Shown: positions 1-9,786 of the stretch, in pieces | Numbering within the stretch: position 1 is the first letter of the stretch | Layout of the letters: each line of letters begins with the position of its first letter | Assembly: GCA_947184155.2 (NCBI GenBank) | Contig: CAMXCT020000457.1 | Coordinates: 185,186 to 249,185 of the forward strand | Reading direction: 5' to 3' | Source of the DNA: Cladocopium goreaui | Lineage: Eukaryota; Sar; Dinophyceae; Suessiales; Symbiodiniaceae | Length of the DNA: 64,000 bases | Position numbers and translations under genes: made by a program | The notes under the pieces: generated by a model | Database searches by the model: none | Seen by the model: only the letters and a program-made list of their open reading frames with translations | What the model was told of the DNA's origin: nothing

Positions 1-1140
1 CAAGCTCGTTTGTAGCTGCGTTTCTGTACTGCAGTATATTGCTGCTTAAAAGGCTGCTGATTCGGGCCGTGGCCCACTGTTGGCGGTGTTCCACTGTTTT
101 TCGCCCATTGTTGAAAGAATTTTGTCCAATCTGGCGCTCTCGCCATGTCCGTGGCAACATGGCAACCCTCACCCTCATGATCACCGTGTCGTCTGAAAAA
201 GCTGGTGATTGTAGACTGTATGGGTTGACTACAGTTGATGTCCTTCTCGGTGATCATGCCCGGCATTGGGACCGGGTTGCAGATAGCGATAACCAGAATT
301 CCGTAGAGAGATCTCCAAATAAATGGCAGAGACATATGCGAAAACTGGTTGTAAAAACACACAGCAGGACACTGGTACCACACAAGGGATTGCTTTGTCC
401 AGCAGGTGGGTACAGCAGTGTCAGGGTTGTCAGTTTAAGCCCAAATAAAGAAAAATCTGGTCGCTCAAGTGTCAATTGTACCGTGCAGCTGTTGAAATGG
501 GACAGTCAGCTTGGATGCCCAGTCCAATGGCAATATCAGGCCAGGGAAGATCACGGGGGCCCACCCCGGCGTGAAAATTGAACACTCGTCTGGACCAGTT
601 AGCAAAGGCTGGATGTCCAATCCAATGGCAATGTCCGGAAAACCCTAAGTGCGGCCGGGCAATGGCTGCAGTATTCCGCTGTGGTTCCTCACCACTTGAG
701 GCGGGTATCGCACCCGCAAAGGGCTTGTGTGTGTGTGTTTTTTCTCTCCGCTCCTTTTCTGATTAGAATCTGGCGCTCACTTCAGCGATGGTGTATTGAC
801 CATGCTGGTTCTCTCATTGGAGAAACTACAGGCGAGGATCCTTCCGCATCTCAGCTGACTGACATCAGTGGGGAAAAAATGTCAGCCCAGCCAGCTCCAA
901 CGGTGTTGTTCGGTTGGATCAAGTCGGCAGCATAGAGTTCAATCAGCCGCAGTCAGGGCAAGGAAAAATTGTCTGTAGTTTGGTGCAGGTGCACCGAAAA
1001 GGCTAGGCTCAGGATGCAGGCAGCATCGGGCTTGAGGACATATGGTGGCACAGCTACTATTGATGGCATGTGAAACGTATGGGGGCATTATGGATTCGAC
1101 CCCCTTTTTTTTTTCTTCGGAAGCAACAGAATGATGAATG
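1..1140. other. no supported gene; retroelement debris
   Basis: I see no ORF here with recognisable domains. Two diverged ~35-bp segments near 510-545 and 607-640 share the core TCCAATGGCAAT. A run of ten T at 1105-1114 may be the remnant of a poly(A) tail of another minus-strand insertion. The short open frames look like chance frames in moderately GC-rich DNA. Confidence 0.5.
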
Positions 1141-1255
1141 TTTTTTTTTTTTTTGGACATCTTCTCGGGTCCTTCTGACTGGGGGTACACTCCGGGGTAC
1201 GGAGGGCATGAAAAGGGTGACAACGGGGGTCAGGGGCATGGGTGGCACATATGCA
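1141..1255 (-). repeat. retroelement 3' end fragment with poly(A) tail (copy 2)
   Basis: Read on the minus strand, this is a 3'-terminal sequence followed by a 14-nt poly(A), seen as T14 at 1141-1154. It aligns over about 95 bp with the 3' end of the USP retroelement at 1594-1695, including the shared words around GGACATCTTCT and GGGGGTCAGG. A stem-loop CTCCG-loop-CGGAG at 1190-1204 lies 35 nt before the tail. The matching stem in the other copy is CTCTG/CAGAG, a compensating change. This is best read as a 5'-truncated second insertion of the same family. Confidence 0.75.
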
Positions 1256-1336
1256 GTTATGGTCGAAGCCAAGGAACTGAAAAAGAGATCACCAAGCGGA
1301 GTTACATTCAGAAGCGCCGACTAGGCAAGTGTCAGT

Positions 1337-1512
1337 GGCAAAATGCCAGCATGCATCTATCGAATAAGCAAAATGCCTCATGAATTCCAGTGGCCAAAAT
1401 GGCCTGTCGAGTGCGGAGTCCCTCGATTTGAATCGCCGGCTAGGCATAGTGGAGAGGGCAAAATGCCCATGCAATGCCATACACGCAAGTGGATGGCAAT
1501 GGCAAAATGTGT
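1337..1512. repeat. cluster of mini-hairpins around GCAAAATGC
   Basis: Five short perfect or near-perfect inverted repeats share an AAA loop with variable arms: TGGCAAAATGCCA (about 1337), AGCAAAATGCCT (about 1369), GGCCAAAATGGCC (about 1391), GGGCAAAATGCCC (about 1457) and TGGCAAAATGTG (about 1498). In the complete ones the outer arm bases differ between copies, but the two arms change together. Function is unknown; they lie between two retroelement 3' ends. Confidence 0.6.
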
Positions 1513-1593
1513 AATATTTTGGAAGTCTCTGCACTGCAACCTGTTATGAACGACCCTTTGATTGTGAAACGACAGTGAAACGGATCTATTCCG

Positions 1594-1722
1594 TTTTTTT
1601 TTGGACATCTTCTGGGGTCCTTTCCAACAGGGGTACGCTCTGGGCTGCAGAGGGCATGTAAAGGGTCATCCTGACCTGGGGGTCAGGGACATGGGTGCTT
1701 CCGGCAGGAAGCATGGCTTGGT
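1594..1722 (-). other. 3'UTR and poly(A) tail of USP retroelement
   Basis: On the minus strand this ~120-nt segment follows the stop of the USP ORF and ends in nine A (T9 at 1594-1602). A stem-loop lies at 1638-1652 (CTCTG, five-base loop, CAGAG), exactly 35 nt from the tail. The same spacing and a compensated stem occur in the copy at 1141-1255, and a similar stem lies 44 nt from the tail of the large LINE at 9915. A terminal stem-loop of this sort is what many LINE reverse transcriptases recognise in their template, so this is the probable 3' recognition element. Confidence 0.7.
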
Positions 1723-4134
1723 TTAGGTCGGCAAGCTATTGAGCATGGTCAGCATCGCATGGTGGTCGGATGCAATTGTGCCCAGTGTCGCGCCTGTCTC
1801 ATGACTGGTGTCCTCCCGCATGTCGTGTAAGTCCAATGAATCACACTTGCATAACCAGAAACATGTGACGCCGGCAGCAAACTCTGGGGGCAGATACCAG
1901 CATGGTTGTGGTGGCCTGTTGTCATCGCAGTGAAGCCAAAGGGCTGGTTCCTGGTTTGCTCGTGCCTCATGTCTTGTTTTGAGAATGCACTGATAATGGC
2001 CAGCATCAGAAGATCCCAGATGGGCAGTGGCCGCTACAACCTGAAAACCTTCCCAACTGCATTCTGTGCTATCAGGACCATGAGCAAGAACAGGAAAAGG
2101 GATCCCCCAGTGAAATCCAATGGGCGTGGATGATTTGGTCACTTGTCCTGTAGGCAACCTGAGAAAGCGGTCAACATGAATGCAAATGAGGTCAGCAGCG
2201 TCCATGAGGCCTGCACTCATTCCAAGCTCATTGTGCCAGTTCCTGATCAGGTCAACAAGGCGTATGGTGCCATTGTCAGTGAGTTCAGGATCCAATGCGA
2301 TGGTGATGGGCATGAATTGGTCTCCCATGTCATGCACGGCAACTCTTTGTTCCTGAAATACCCTGCGTTCCCAGCGATTGGAGATGCTGGGGGATGCAAC
2401 CCCTTTCAAAAGAATGTTGGAAAACTCGGTGCTGTCTGCTTGGCCATGGCGTTCAGGCCAGGATTCAATGAGATTGTGAAACCATTGAAATTGCTCAAGC
2501 ACAAGTGGTGTATCCTTTGGTTGTGATAGCATTTCTTGAAACAGCTCCGAGAATTCTCCCCAATCTGTCAGTTGGAATGTGGTCCTTGACAGAGTGGCCC
2601 ACAAAAAGGCTAAAACTGCACTATTGGCATAGCACCAATTTCCGCTATTTTCCATGGTGATGTCTCGGATGGCCTGTCGCAAAGCTTGTCGGACAGCTGC
2701 AGGATCTAGTGGTTCTTGTGCTTGCCCTGAGCTTTCCCCTTCCCCTTGCCCTTGGCTTGGTTGGGCTGCTGTTGAAGGCATTGCTGCAAGAGCTGGGCCT
2801 GCTTGCATTGCCCCTGTTGATGTGCCTTCAATGTCAGGCCCAGGAGGCTCCACATCGCCAGCTGTTGGAGTTCGGTCAGGATCAACCAGATCTCGTCCGT
2901 CCGCATGCATATCTGAAGATACCAGGGAATGACCGTAGGCTGAGCCTTCAGTGACTGGAATCGGATCACATGGGTGGAATCCTCCAGCAACTCTTCCATG
3001 TGCTGAAGCTGCTTCAGGAGTCGAGCCATCGGCAGGGGCGGTCTGGCCGCTGGGATCAAACGATGATCTGTGTGACTCCAACGTTGATACGGCCATGACC
3101 CGTCTGGGAGAAGTACTCCTCGTTCTACTGCTTTGTCCCAGAGTTCTGTGCCCTTGCTGCTGGTGCTCATCTGTTGCACTCGGCGGTGGATCTCTTTCGT
3201 CAGAGTCTTCATGAGGTGTGTTCTCAGGGTAGGTACCTTCAGACTGCCGGGGTTCTTCTGGTGCAGGTCTTTCCATTCCACTGCCGCTTGCGTCAGCAGA
3301 GGGACTGCGCCTTGTGGACTGACTTGGGCATAAAAAACGAAGGAGTCCTGTCGGTGGAGCAGTTGTATGCTCCGTTCGTGTTGGAGCAATAGCCTGGCCA
3401 TCACTTTCATCATGCCCATCATGGCTCCCTGTACCTGGGGCTGGACGGCCACTGGTTTGGCTTCCTCTTGGCCCACTTCTTGCTTGGGACGCTTGGAATG
3501 GGGTTCCTCTTCTAGGTCTCTTTGATAGCGGCTGGCCGCTTGCAGAAGGGGCCCCAGCTCTCGGAAGGAGGCCAGAAGCTCCATGTCGTTCTGATCCAGT
3601 TCTGGCATCGTCTCGTCCATCGATTGGAAACAGAAGTTGCGCAGCTTGATGCACAACAGGGCAATTTGAGGCAAAATGAATCTGCAGTGCAATAAATCGT
3701 TCAGGTTGCAATGCATTGGCAGGATCTGTCGGCAAGTTGACAGGTTGACCACAGAAATTGCATGTGGTATCTTGATCTTGCAATCCCAACATGCTGGTAA
3801 CAATCTGGTACTTGATCTGGGCCGCCCACTGACTGTTGTCGCGATGCTGTTGCCAGTGATGGACCACCAGGGCAGCTGGATGATGTTGAAGGCCACATTG
3901 TACGCACCAGGTGCTAAGAAAACCTGACAGGCCCGGTTGCTGCCACAAATCTTCAAATTGTCGGGTGTACAGCGTGTCATGAATCGTCCTGTACATTGGC
4001 AAGTGTTCAATGTTTTGTAGCCACGATGTCAGGTGCCAAGCGACCGGCCGAAGGCAGTGTGTACTGTGCTGGTAGGGGGTGCAAAACGTGTGAACGGGAT
4101 TGGCTATGCCAGGGAAACCCCGAACACCCGGCAC
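1723..4134 (-). CDS. retroelement protein with zinc-finger-like N-terminus and USP (C19) deubiquitinase domain
   Basis: An open frame of 803 codons. The C-terminal 310 residues are a ubiquitin-specific protease domain. The Cys box is near residue 496 (NSGNWCYANSAVLAF, Cys about 501), followed by a QADSTEFSN motif like the USP QDAxEF block, an ICIHVDRF strand, and a His box near residue 711 (DAGHYQCIL) followed by WLHCDDN. The expected catalytic Cys, His and acidic residues are therefore visible. Residues 1-165 contain paired Cys/His motifs (CVQCG...HHWQQH and CNFCGQP) suggesting zinc binding. The middle part in this frame is low-complexity Ser/Pro/Arg and probably not translated; the overlapping frame at 2706-3620 reads as the real protein there. 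The enzyme would remove ubiquitin from host or element proteins. It ends 120 nt before a poly(A) tail. The start is uncertain; the frame opens inside a leader shared with the element at 55 kb. Confidence 0.75.
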   Translation of the reverse strand: MPGVRGFPGIANPVHTFCTPYQHSTHCLRPVAWHLTSWLQNIEHLPMYRTIHDTLYTRQFEDLWQQPGLSGFLSTWCVQCGLQHHPAALVVHHWQQHRDNSQWAAQIKYQIVTSMLGLQDQDTTCNFCGQPVNLPTDPANALQPERFIALQIHFASNCPVVHQAAQLLFPIDGRDDARTGSERHGASGLLPRAGAPSASGQPLSKRPRRGTPFQASQARSGPRGSQTSGRPAPGTGSHDGHDESDGQAIAPTRTEHTTAPPTGLLRFLCPSQSTRRSPSADASGSGMERPAPEEPRQSEGTYPENTPHEDSDERDPPPSATDEHQQQGHRTLGQSSRTRSTSPRRVMAVSTLESHRSSFDPSGQTAPADGSTPEAASAHGRVAGGFHPCDPIPVTEGSAYGHSLVSSDMHADGRDLVDPDRTPTAGDVEPPGPDIEGTSTGAMQAGPALAAMPSTAAQPSQGQGEGESSGQAQEPLDPAAVRQALRQAIRDITMENSGNWCYANSAVLAFLWATLSRTTFQLTDWGEFSELFQEMLSQPKDTPLVLEQFQWFHNLIESWPERHGQADSTEFSNILLKGVASPSISNRWERRVFQEQRVAVHDMGDQFMPITIALDPELTDNGTIRLVDLIRNWHNELGMSAGLMDAADLICIHVDRFLRLPTGQVTKSSTPIGFHWGIPFPVLAHGPDSTECSWEGFQVVAATAHLGSSDAGHYQCILKTRHEARANQEPALWLHCDDNRPPQPCWYLPPEFAAGVTCFWLCKCDSLDLHDMREDTSHETGATLGTIASDHHAMLTMLNSLPT
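2706..3620 (-). CDS. overlapping-frame ORF, helical protein with Lys/Gly-rich tail
   Basis: A 304-codon frame from an ATG at 3620 overlaps the middle of the USP ORF in another frame. It has the composition of a folded protein: acidic start MDETMPELDQ, long amphipathic stretches (MELLASFRELGPLL, LTKEIHRRVQQM), Trp-containing segments and a Gln-rich region. It ends in KGKGKGKAQGKHKNH, typical of a nucleic-acid-binding or nuclear-localising tail. The other frame here is low-complexity. The simplest reading is that the ancestral protein ran zinc-finger region, then this frame, then USP, and that frameshifts now separate them. Overlapping dual coding is the alternative. No family was recognised. 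Confidence 0.6.
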   Translation of the reverse strand: MDETMPELDQNDMELLASFRELGPLLQAASRYQRDLEEEPHSKRPKQEVGQEEAKPVAVQPQVQGAMMGMMKVMARLLLQHERSIQLLHRQDSFVFYAQVSPQGAVPLLTQAAVEWKDLHQKNPGSLKVPTLRTHLMKTLTKEIHRRVQQMSTSSKGTELWDKAVERGVLLPDGSWPYQRWSHTDHRLIPAARPPLPMARLLKQLQHMEELLEDSTHVIRFQSLKAQPTVIPWYLQICMRTDEIWLILTELQQLAMWSLLGLTLKAHQQGQCKQAQLLQQCLQQQPNQAKGKGKGKAQGKHKNH

Positions 4135-4549
4135 CCGGGGTCAGGGTTCCCCTGGCGGGGCCGTGCGTTGGAAATCAAAAGTGGTAAAAAGCAAAACAAT
4201 CAGGATTGGGTTACACCTAGGTGTACAAATTGGTGTCGGATGGCTGACCTAGCGATGGAAACTAGTGGAGCCACAAAAGCTGCAGTGCGAACAGTTGAGC
4301 CTCTGACAGATTATGCAACCCACAATCAGAAAAACAAGTACTTGGTTCACAGGACATGTTGGTTCGACAAATACCTAGAGGACTAACGGTGACAGGACCT
4401 GGGACACTCATCTAACCAAACAGCTTCGCAGACAGATTAAAGCAAGCCCCTCACACAAAACACGAAACCCCGTAAATCCCCTTACTGCAGCTTATGGGGG
4501 TCACCTTGAGCGGGTGTTATCCCGTACGGTAGGTTTGGGGGGTATTAGC
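4022..4549 (-). repeat. leader/5' module shared with plus-strand element at 54.9 kb
   Basis: The minus strand from 4549 down to about 4022 is homologous to the plus strand from 54,903 to about 55,385. Blocks that match include the CCCCCCAAACCT start, TGTCCCAGGTCCTGTCACCGTTAG, a long stretch around CACTGCAGCTTTTGTGGCTCCACTAGTTT, and the hairpin near 4123-4141. It sits between the 593-codon ORF and the USP ORF, and the USP frame begins inside it. It is a candidate promoter or 5'UTR module. Homology stops at CTTGGCACCTGACA in both copies, after which the coding regions differ. Confidence 0.75.
4123..4141. repeat. GGTACC/GGCACC-type covarying hairpin
   Basis: AACACCCGGCACCCGGGGT is a member of a dispersed hairpin family built around GG(T/C)AC(C/T)C with variable complementary arms. 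It is conserved at the matching place in the 55.2-kb leader. Confidence 0.6.
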
Positions 4550-4667
4550 CCGGCACGCGGCTGCTTTTCCTTTGGCGCACTGTGGAGTAGGGCGGCATTA
4601 AATTAAATCATCACTAGTCGAATGGTTCCGGACAGTCAGGAGCATGCAACGCTAGCTGTCTGCCTGG

Positions 4668-6449
4668 TCAATCCATGATTTCCATTTCTATGTCTGCTCT
4701 AGGAGAGGGTTGTAGAGTATCTGATGATCGGTCATCGCTCATTCGTTTAAGGCGCTTTCTGATGCGAGATAGTTGCTCGCGGGCATTGGAAAGCCTTGTT
4801 TCATATGATGCCACTCTTTCACATGCTCTCTTCTCCAGTTTTTGTAGCGTCGAGATGTCAGTATTGGCGAGGTCGTCGTCCTGTCTGGATTCGCTGGCTG
4901 GCTCAGGGCTACTAGCACCCGCAGCGTCTGTTGCCTGAGTCTCTGGCGATTCTTTGGGTGAATTTGCCGGCGACGATTCCTCTGTTGAAGTGTCGTCCTG
5001 GGCAGCTTGTTGTTCCGGAGGTTGTGGTTGCTCATCATCCTTATTGTGAGTTGCGGAGTGAAGGTCAGAGGATAACACGCCGGTACCCGGGGTATCCGTG
5101 TGTGCTTTGCTCGCAGGCGGGGCCGATGGTGGGCCTGGTCTCATGTGAAAAAGCGATTGTGCACTGATTTTATCAGGTGACTTGCTTTGTGGCGGAGTTG
5201 GAGTTTTAAGCACATTGCCTGCAGCTGAATTGGATGACGCAGCGGCTGCCGCGTTGTCTGTGCTTTGTTGACTTGCAGCCAGCAGGTTGGCTGGTTGCTG
5301 GGTTTGTTTGGTCTTTGCTGGCCGGCTGTCTGTCAGCGTTTGCTGGTTTGCCTGATGGATAATAGACTGCAATTCCATATATTGCCGCTCTCGTTCAGCT
5401 ACTTGCTGTGGCGTACTCTGAGTGCCCCTAGGTTCATGTGGAGTATCTGTTTGTACTGTTTCGACATGCTGTTTTGCTGTGGGGCGCTGCGTCCACCTAG
5501 TTGGTAGAGGTGGCGGCGGAGGTTGAGTCCGTTTCGGATGCTGCGAGGACTGAAGTTGGTCAATGCGGGGCTGGAGCTCATCTCGCAGTTCCGGTGGGTA
5601 CGGTTCTCCTGTCTCCGCTAACCACTGTACAGTGTCTGCATGCGTCCATAGGGTGGTTCTCCACAATGGGATGGTCTTATCCTCATTCACCCAGAACAAT
5701 GGCTTAGGCGGCAGCAAATTATGGGCCTCTACGATCAACGGCAACAGGAAGGCTAATCTCTTTTGTTCATGGAAAATCAATGCTCCGTTCGGGTGAACCT
5801 TCAAGTGGGTATGGTTCCACACAAACGGTTGCACGACTCGCATGGTGTGAGCGTCTCGATTGAAGATGGAGAGTCGGAGTTGGACATACGGTGGTGCTAC
5901 CCCGTAGGCCGTGCCATCCCAGGGTGGTTCAAGAAAGCCCCACCGCTCCTTTCGGCCATAATTAACTGTATCCCAAAAGGCAGGGTCAAATTCGGTCTCA
6001 AGGGAATCGGCAAGAGTAGAAAAGAGAATCCACGGCAGCTCGTCAATATGCAAATGGTATTCCACCAATGTGAAATTATATGTTGTATGGCAATCACCTA
6101 CCCATATTGTGCCTCTCACTGCAAGAAAGCGAACGCTGCTGGCTGCGGGCATGTCCCAACTCATTCCAGCCGATATGTCCAGTAGGTGCTGATTGGAAAC
6201 ACTGATTTGGCCAGACGGAAATGGGTTTGACCTCGGCATGCCAGCAACAGGTACCCTGTCGTAGCAGTGGAGAGGCAATTGCACGGCGTGTGGTGAGGCC
6301 TCAGGATCGGAATCACTCGCTATTGCAGGCAGCAGCCAAACAACGAGAACCCCGTGTTGGCTGGTGCGGCCAAACAACGAGAACCCCGTGTCGGCTTGGG
6401 TGTATGAACGGGCGAAGCTAAAAGTTGGGGTCAGTGAGGATCCAGACAA
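4668..6449 (-). CDS. ORF of unknown function with C-terminal coiled coil
   Basis: A 593-codon open frame that starts at a TTG, so the true start or an upstream exon is unknown. Residues ~70-310 look globular, rich in Trp/Phe/His (for example VGDCHTTYNFTLVEYHLHID and VVQPFVWNHTHLKVHPNG). Residues ~320-510 are Pro/Gln/Ser/Thr-rich and disordered. Residues ~530-575 form a heptad-like basic coiled coil (STLQKLEKRACERV through EQLSRIRKRLKRM). This order resembles LINE ORF1 proteins, which trimerise through a coiled coil, but I see no RRM or zinc knuckle to prove it. Two tandem hairpins (6342-6392) lie within the N-terminal codons and a third near 5075. It precedes the leader and USP ORF on the same strand and may belong to the same element. 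Confidence 0.5.
   Translation of the reverse strand: MSGSSLTPTFSFARSYTQADTGFSLFGRTSQHGVLVVWLLPAIASDSDPEASPHAVQLPLHCYDRVPVAGMPRSNPFPSGQISVSNQHLLDISAGMSWDMPAASSVRFLAVRGTIWVGDCHTTYNFTLVEYHLHIDELPWILFSTLADSLETEFDPAFWDTVNYGRKERWGFLEPPWDGTAYGVAPPYVQLRLSIFNRDAHTMRVVQPFVWNHTHLKVHPNGALIFHEQKRLAFLLPLIVEAHNLLPPKPLFWVNEDKTIPLWRTTLWTHADTVQWLAETGEPYPPELRDELQPRIDQLQSSQHPKRTQPPPPPLPTRWTQRPTAKQHVETVQTDTPHEPRGTQSTPQQVAERERQYMELQSIIHQANQQTLTDSRPAKTKQTQQPANLLAASQQSTDNAAAAASSNSAAGNVLKTPTPPQSKSPDKISAQSLFHMRPGPPSAPPASKAHTDTPGTGVLSSDLHSATHNKDDEQPQPPEQQAAQDDTSTEESSPANSPKESPETQATDAAGASSPEPASESRQDDDLANTDISTLQKLEKRACERVASYETRLSNAREQLSRIRKRLKRMSDDRSSDTLQPSPRADIEMEIMD
6342..6392. repeat. two tandem hairpins, AACGAGAACCCCGTGTT type
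   Basis: Two near-identical ~34-bp units (centres about 6350 and 6384) each contain AACGAG-AAC-CCCGTGT, a member of the hairpin family seen elsewhere as ACCACGAGTACCCCGTGTT. They are read through in frame in the 593-codon ORF, giving the repeated FSLFG/VLVVW-type peptides. The tandem pair suggests local duplication of a unit. Confidence 0.6.
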
Positions 6450-6839
6450 CTGGCTTATGCAGGTGCGGTGTCCTCACAGTTCGAGCCAACGGCTGCTGAT
6501 GGAAACAGTGAATCATGTTCAGATCAGGCACAGACAACAAGGTACCAGAGACTGCAGTGGTATAAAATATGCACAACATGTAACCCTTGACCGAATTGGA
6601 TAATGACAGTGTGATGCAGGAATAAACTGGCATGGGGGAGGTGGCAGGGGCAGAGCGAGTGATGGAGCGGCAGCACTGGGCAGAAAGGGAGGCCATCAGT
6701 ATAAGCGAGAAAAGAGAAAACCCTGAGGAGCACTGCTGGTAAGGAGCACAGATCATTGAGGGGGGACAGGGCAGCAGAATTTCGGGAAGAGGATAGCAGT
6801 AATGTGTGAGTAAACCACAGAGCTGACCCCTCCCCATTA

Positions 6840-6856
6840 CCCAAGGTGCCCTTGGG
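6840..6856. repeat. CCCAAGGTGCCCTTGGG hairpin
   Basis: Near-perfect palindrome flanked by ATTA on the left and AACAG on the right, as in the three other copies in this spacer. Confidence 0.7.
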
Positions 6857-8219
6857 AACAGTAAAGGAAATAATGGACACATGTGTCGCGTTTCTACTGA
6901 TGTGAGGGGTACCGCGGGGGGTGGGGAGTAGGGACTACTTAACTAAATGCGCTAGCGCTGGAAGTAGTGGCAGTCAGCAAACTATGAAAAAGTTAGGACT
7001 GGATATGGGAGCATACCCTCAACGTGACAACTCTCGAGTTGAAACAATGGTAGTTACCAGGGAATCCGGAGTGTCGACTGCTTAACTGTTTCTTAACGGT
7101 AAGAGGCACTCTGCATAGTCCACTCAAAAATTTGACCTGTACATCTCTATTCCGCATTTCATCGCAGGAGTACCCGCAGGATGCGTTGCTCTGTCATGAG
7201 CATCGTGCGATCACAGCGGGCAATAAAACTAATGATCTCAAGGTGGGTGGTTCGTAGCACTCCGTTGAGTACCTGTTCATCAAACCCTATGTCGTCTAGG
7301 TCATCCATGGTTTCCTCCAACTGATACTGTAATCTCATGGCTAAGAGTTGAACCCGATGGATAAAGAGGAGCTGCTGGAGTAAAACTCGGACATGGTCAG
7401 CAGTGATGCTACGCGCTGCCCTATGCATGGAAGATCAGAACTGCAATACTTCTCGATCGTGCGGTCTGCCCAAGCAGGGTGGTAGACAGGAAATGCCAAC
7501 TGACAACTTCTAGCCGAAAATTTGCGGACGCAATGACAATGATAAGGATCAGTGTGCACCTATTGCCGATGACAAGGGAAAATCCTCTTTGGGTAGAATT
7601 AGGGATGAGATATGCTCTTAATAGATGGGCATCTTAGCATGACGGATGGTTGTAATTATGAGGACGGTACTACTTAAATACCTTTCTGGTCAGTTGACTG
7701 GACTGGTAAGGGGGATAAGGGTTGACCTAGCACCATAGAAACCAATAAAGGTAATTTTCTGACTGTGAGCACTAACAGAGTTAGTGGTTCTCATGCTCTG
7801 GAATTAAGGACGTGCTGCCTTCCAGGTGTCCCTTCCATGCCCCGTATACTGCTCCCTGGGTCCTTGGGTCTTGGCAGACAACAAATAACAACAAGACCAA
7901 ACAATTCAGTGAAGCTTATGGGCTGTAGCAAGAGAGAGGCAATAATTTAAGACGTTATACAAGATAAATAGCATTTGGTGTAGTGCCATCCCCAGGTATT
8001 TCTTAAGAGCAGCCAATGACTAGAGAACCAAATTGGTGCCGATGACCGTGGGATCATGGTCAGCGGTTGCGCTTCGCGCTGCCCTGTACACGAATCCTAT
8101 CCGAAATGCTGTACATCGCTGAGCGACCTGTCAAAAGTAAAAGAGCTGTACAGTTACATGCCGCCATCTCTGAAGGGCGGCGCCGAAGCTATTTCGGCGC
8201 GACAGGGGGACAGCACCAC

Positions 8220-8400
8220 AGGATAGCCTCAGTTCGGGACAGTGTGCCGTTTTGCAAAGAGGTATTTGGAGACTCGCCATTACCCAAGGTACCCTTGGGA
8301 ACAGCAGCTGTTCACAGGTGCTGGTACTCAAGATTCTGTCAAGTTTTAGTAGCGGGTGTAATGGGCGGCGCGAACCCTATTTAACAATACTTAACGGCAC
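8220..8400. repeat. diverged ~180-bp direct repeat, copy 1
   Basis: Shares with 8690-8870 the ordered words CAGTGTGCC, TTTGCAAAGAGGTA / TTTCAAAAAGGTA, GACTCGCCATTACCCAAGGT, CCCTTGGGAACAGCAG, ATTCT-TCAAG and GGGCGGCG-GAAC. The palindrome at 8283-8299 lies in its centre. Confidence 0.65.
8283..8299. repeat. CCCAAGGTACCCTTGGG hairpin
   Basis: Perfect-arm palindrome inside the 180-bp repeat; matching copy at 8754-8770. Confidence 0.75.
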
Positions 8401-8689
8401 AGGGGCCCTACCAGCTTAACTATCCTGCTCATGCGAAGCCGGTCATCGTGGAGTTTCTCTGTTCTTTAGGGCAATATGTTGCATACACTGCATCACCAGG
8501 TCTGTTGCACACCCTGCCTTGTCATTGTCCACAATTTTTGAAGTCCACAACCCTGATTCTTAGGCCATGGATCTTGGCAGACACAGGCAAGCCTGTTTCG
8601 AGCTATTATTTGGCGCACATGCATGCAAGCTGTCACAATCGAATGCCTGGTGCTCTGGTTATGCCCCGTCCAGGAGACTAGCGCTAAGA

Positions 8690-8870
8690 TTTGCTGACTC
8701 CGGGATGGGGCAGTGTGCCAGTTTTCAAAAAGGTAGGTAGGGACTCGCCATTACCCAAGGTGCCCTTGGGAACAGCAGCCGTCGTAAACTGCTAGTATTC
8801 TAGGCTCTATCAAGCTCTGGGTATGAGGTGCTTTGGGCGGCGAGAACGCTGTCTTTGTTTAATTGGCAAC
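8690..8870. repeat. diverged ~180-bp direct repeat, copy 2
   Basis: Second copy of the segment at 8220-8400; the two are about 470 bp apart and share the central hairpin and flanking words in order. The function is unknown; it may be untranslated retroelement sequence. Confidence 0.65.
8754..8770. repeat. CCCAAGGTGCCCTTGGG hairpin
   Basis: Palindrome with a T/G loop variant of the copy at 8283-8299. Confidence 0.7.
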
Positions 8871-9769
8871 ACGTATTATCCTACCGGTTCTATCGCTGCA
8901 CAGAGGAAGCATTATCGTAGTACTTCTCCATTCTGTGCCGGTGGTGCATGGCTCTGGATCGTCAGCGGCAACAGGAAGTGAGTCTATTGCCAAAAAATTA
9001 AAAAGCATCAAATATGCATTCCGAGCACCTCCTTGGCATGAACAAGCACTCCTTGGTTGACAACTCAAAGGATAGTGCGCCAGTTGGCAGGATGCAATAC
9101 TAATGACAATACTTGACACGTAAGTGCTGCTTGGCCTAGCACGCTGCCAACAAGGCAATAACTATCAGGGACCAGGCATTCTTTGATGTGAGAATCTGGA
9201 CAAGCGACAAGTAATCAACAGCTCTGTCTGGGAGCAAGGTTTATCCATTAGTCCGTTGGCCACCTCTACTCACAAGGTTAGCTACTATGTGGGAGATGAG
9301 GGGTCAAACTCCTGGGTAGTACATTGCGACTAAACCATGCTGATTCAAGCGGAGAAGATATATCTTTTCCTGGAAAATGCGTGGCATCAGTAACTACCCA
9401 GCATTTATTGGATCTGCTCGTGTCCAGGGAAGGGTCATCCGTTCGTTATTATTCCGACGTACGTTGTTTGAATGGGGGATAAAATAGATGGAAGGTATCA
9501 CCTTATCATGAGTATGGCACCCGAGTAGGTAGACCCGAAACTAGCGACTCAAAAAGCCAAAAAAACACCTTAAGACTTCATGTGCCATGGGAACACTGCA
9601 CAAGTGGATAGGAGGATTGAGTAACTGGCATGGCACAGGACTGCTCTATGGACAGACAGAGAGCGGGATTCAAAGACCACTACAAAACTCGACTGCTTGT
9701 AACGTATTACATATCTGTCCATAGGGGCTTAAGCAACTTAAGGCAGGTCACTATTGCGGCTTTCAATTA

Positions 9770-9786
9770 CCCAAGGTACCCTTGGG
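9770..9786. repeat. CCCAAGGTACCCTTGGG hairpin
   Basis: Perfect-arm palindrome with the flank AATTA...AACAG; the nearest hairpin downstream of the LINE poly(A) tail. Confidence 0.7.

Noticed and set aside
39-581. 180-codon open frame at the left edge
   Set aside because: No motif, biased by short repeats, and no homologue elsewhere in the window; not distinguishable from a chance frame.
4460-4560. A DinoSL relic in the shared leader (CCGTACGGG...CGCTCAAG on the minus strand)
   Set aside because: Only the outermost bases match and the spacing is wrong; too weak compared with the relics at 24.5 kb.
6524-6882. Hydrophobic ORFs as membrane proteins
   Set aside because: They overlap each other in different frames across repeat DNA and a palindrome; no homologous copy keeps the frame.
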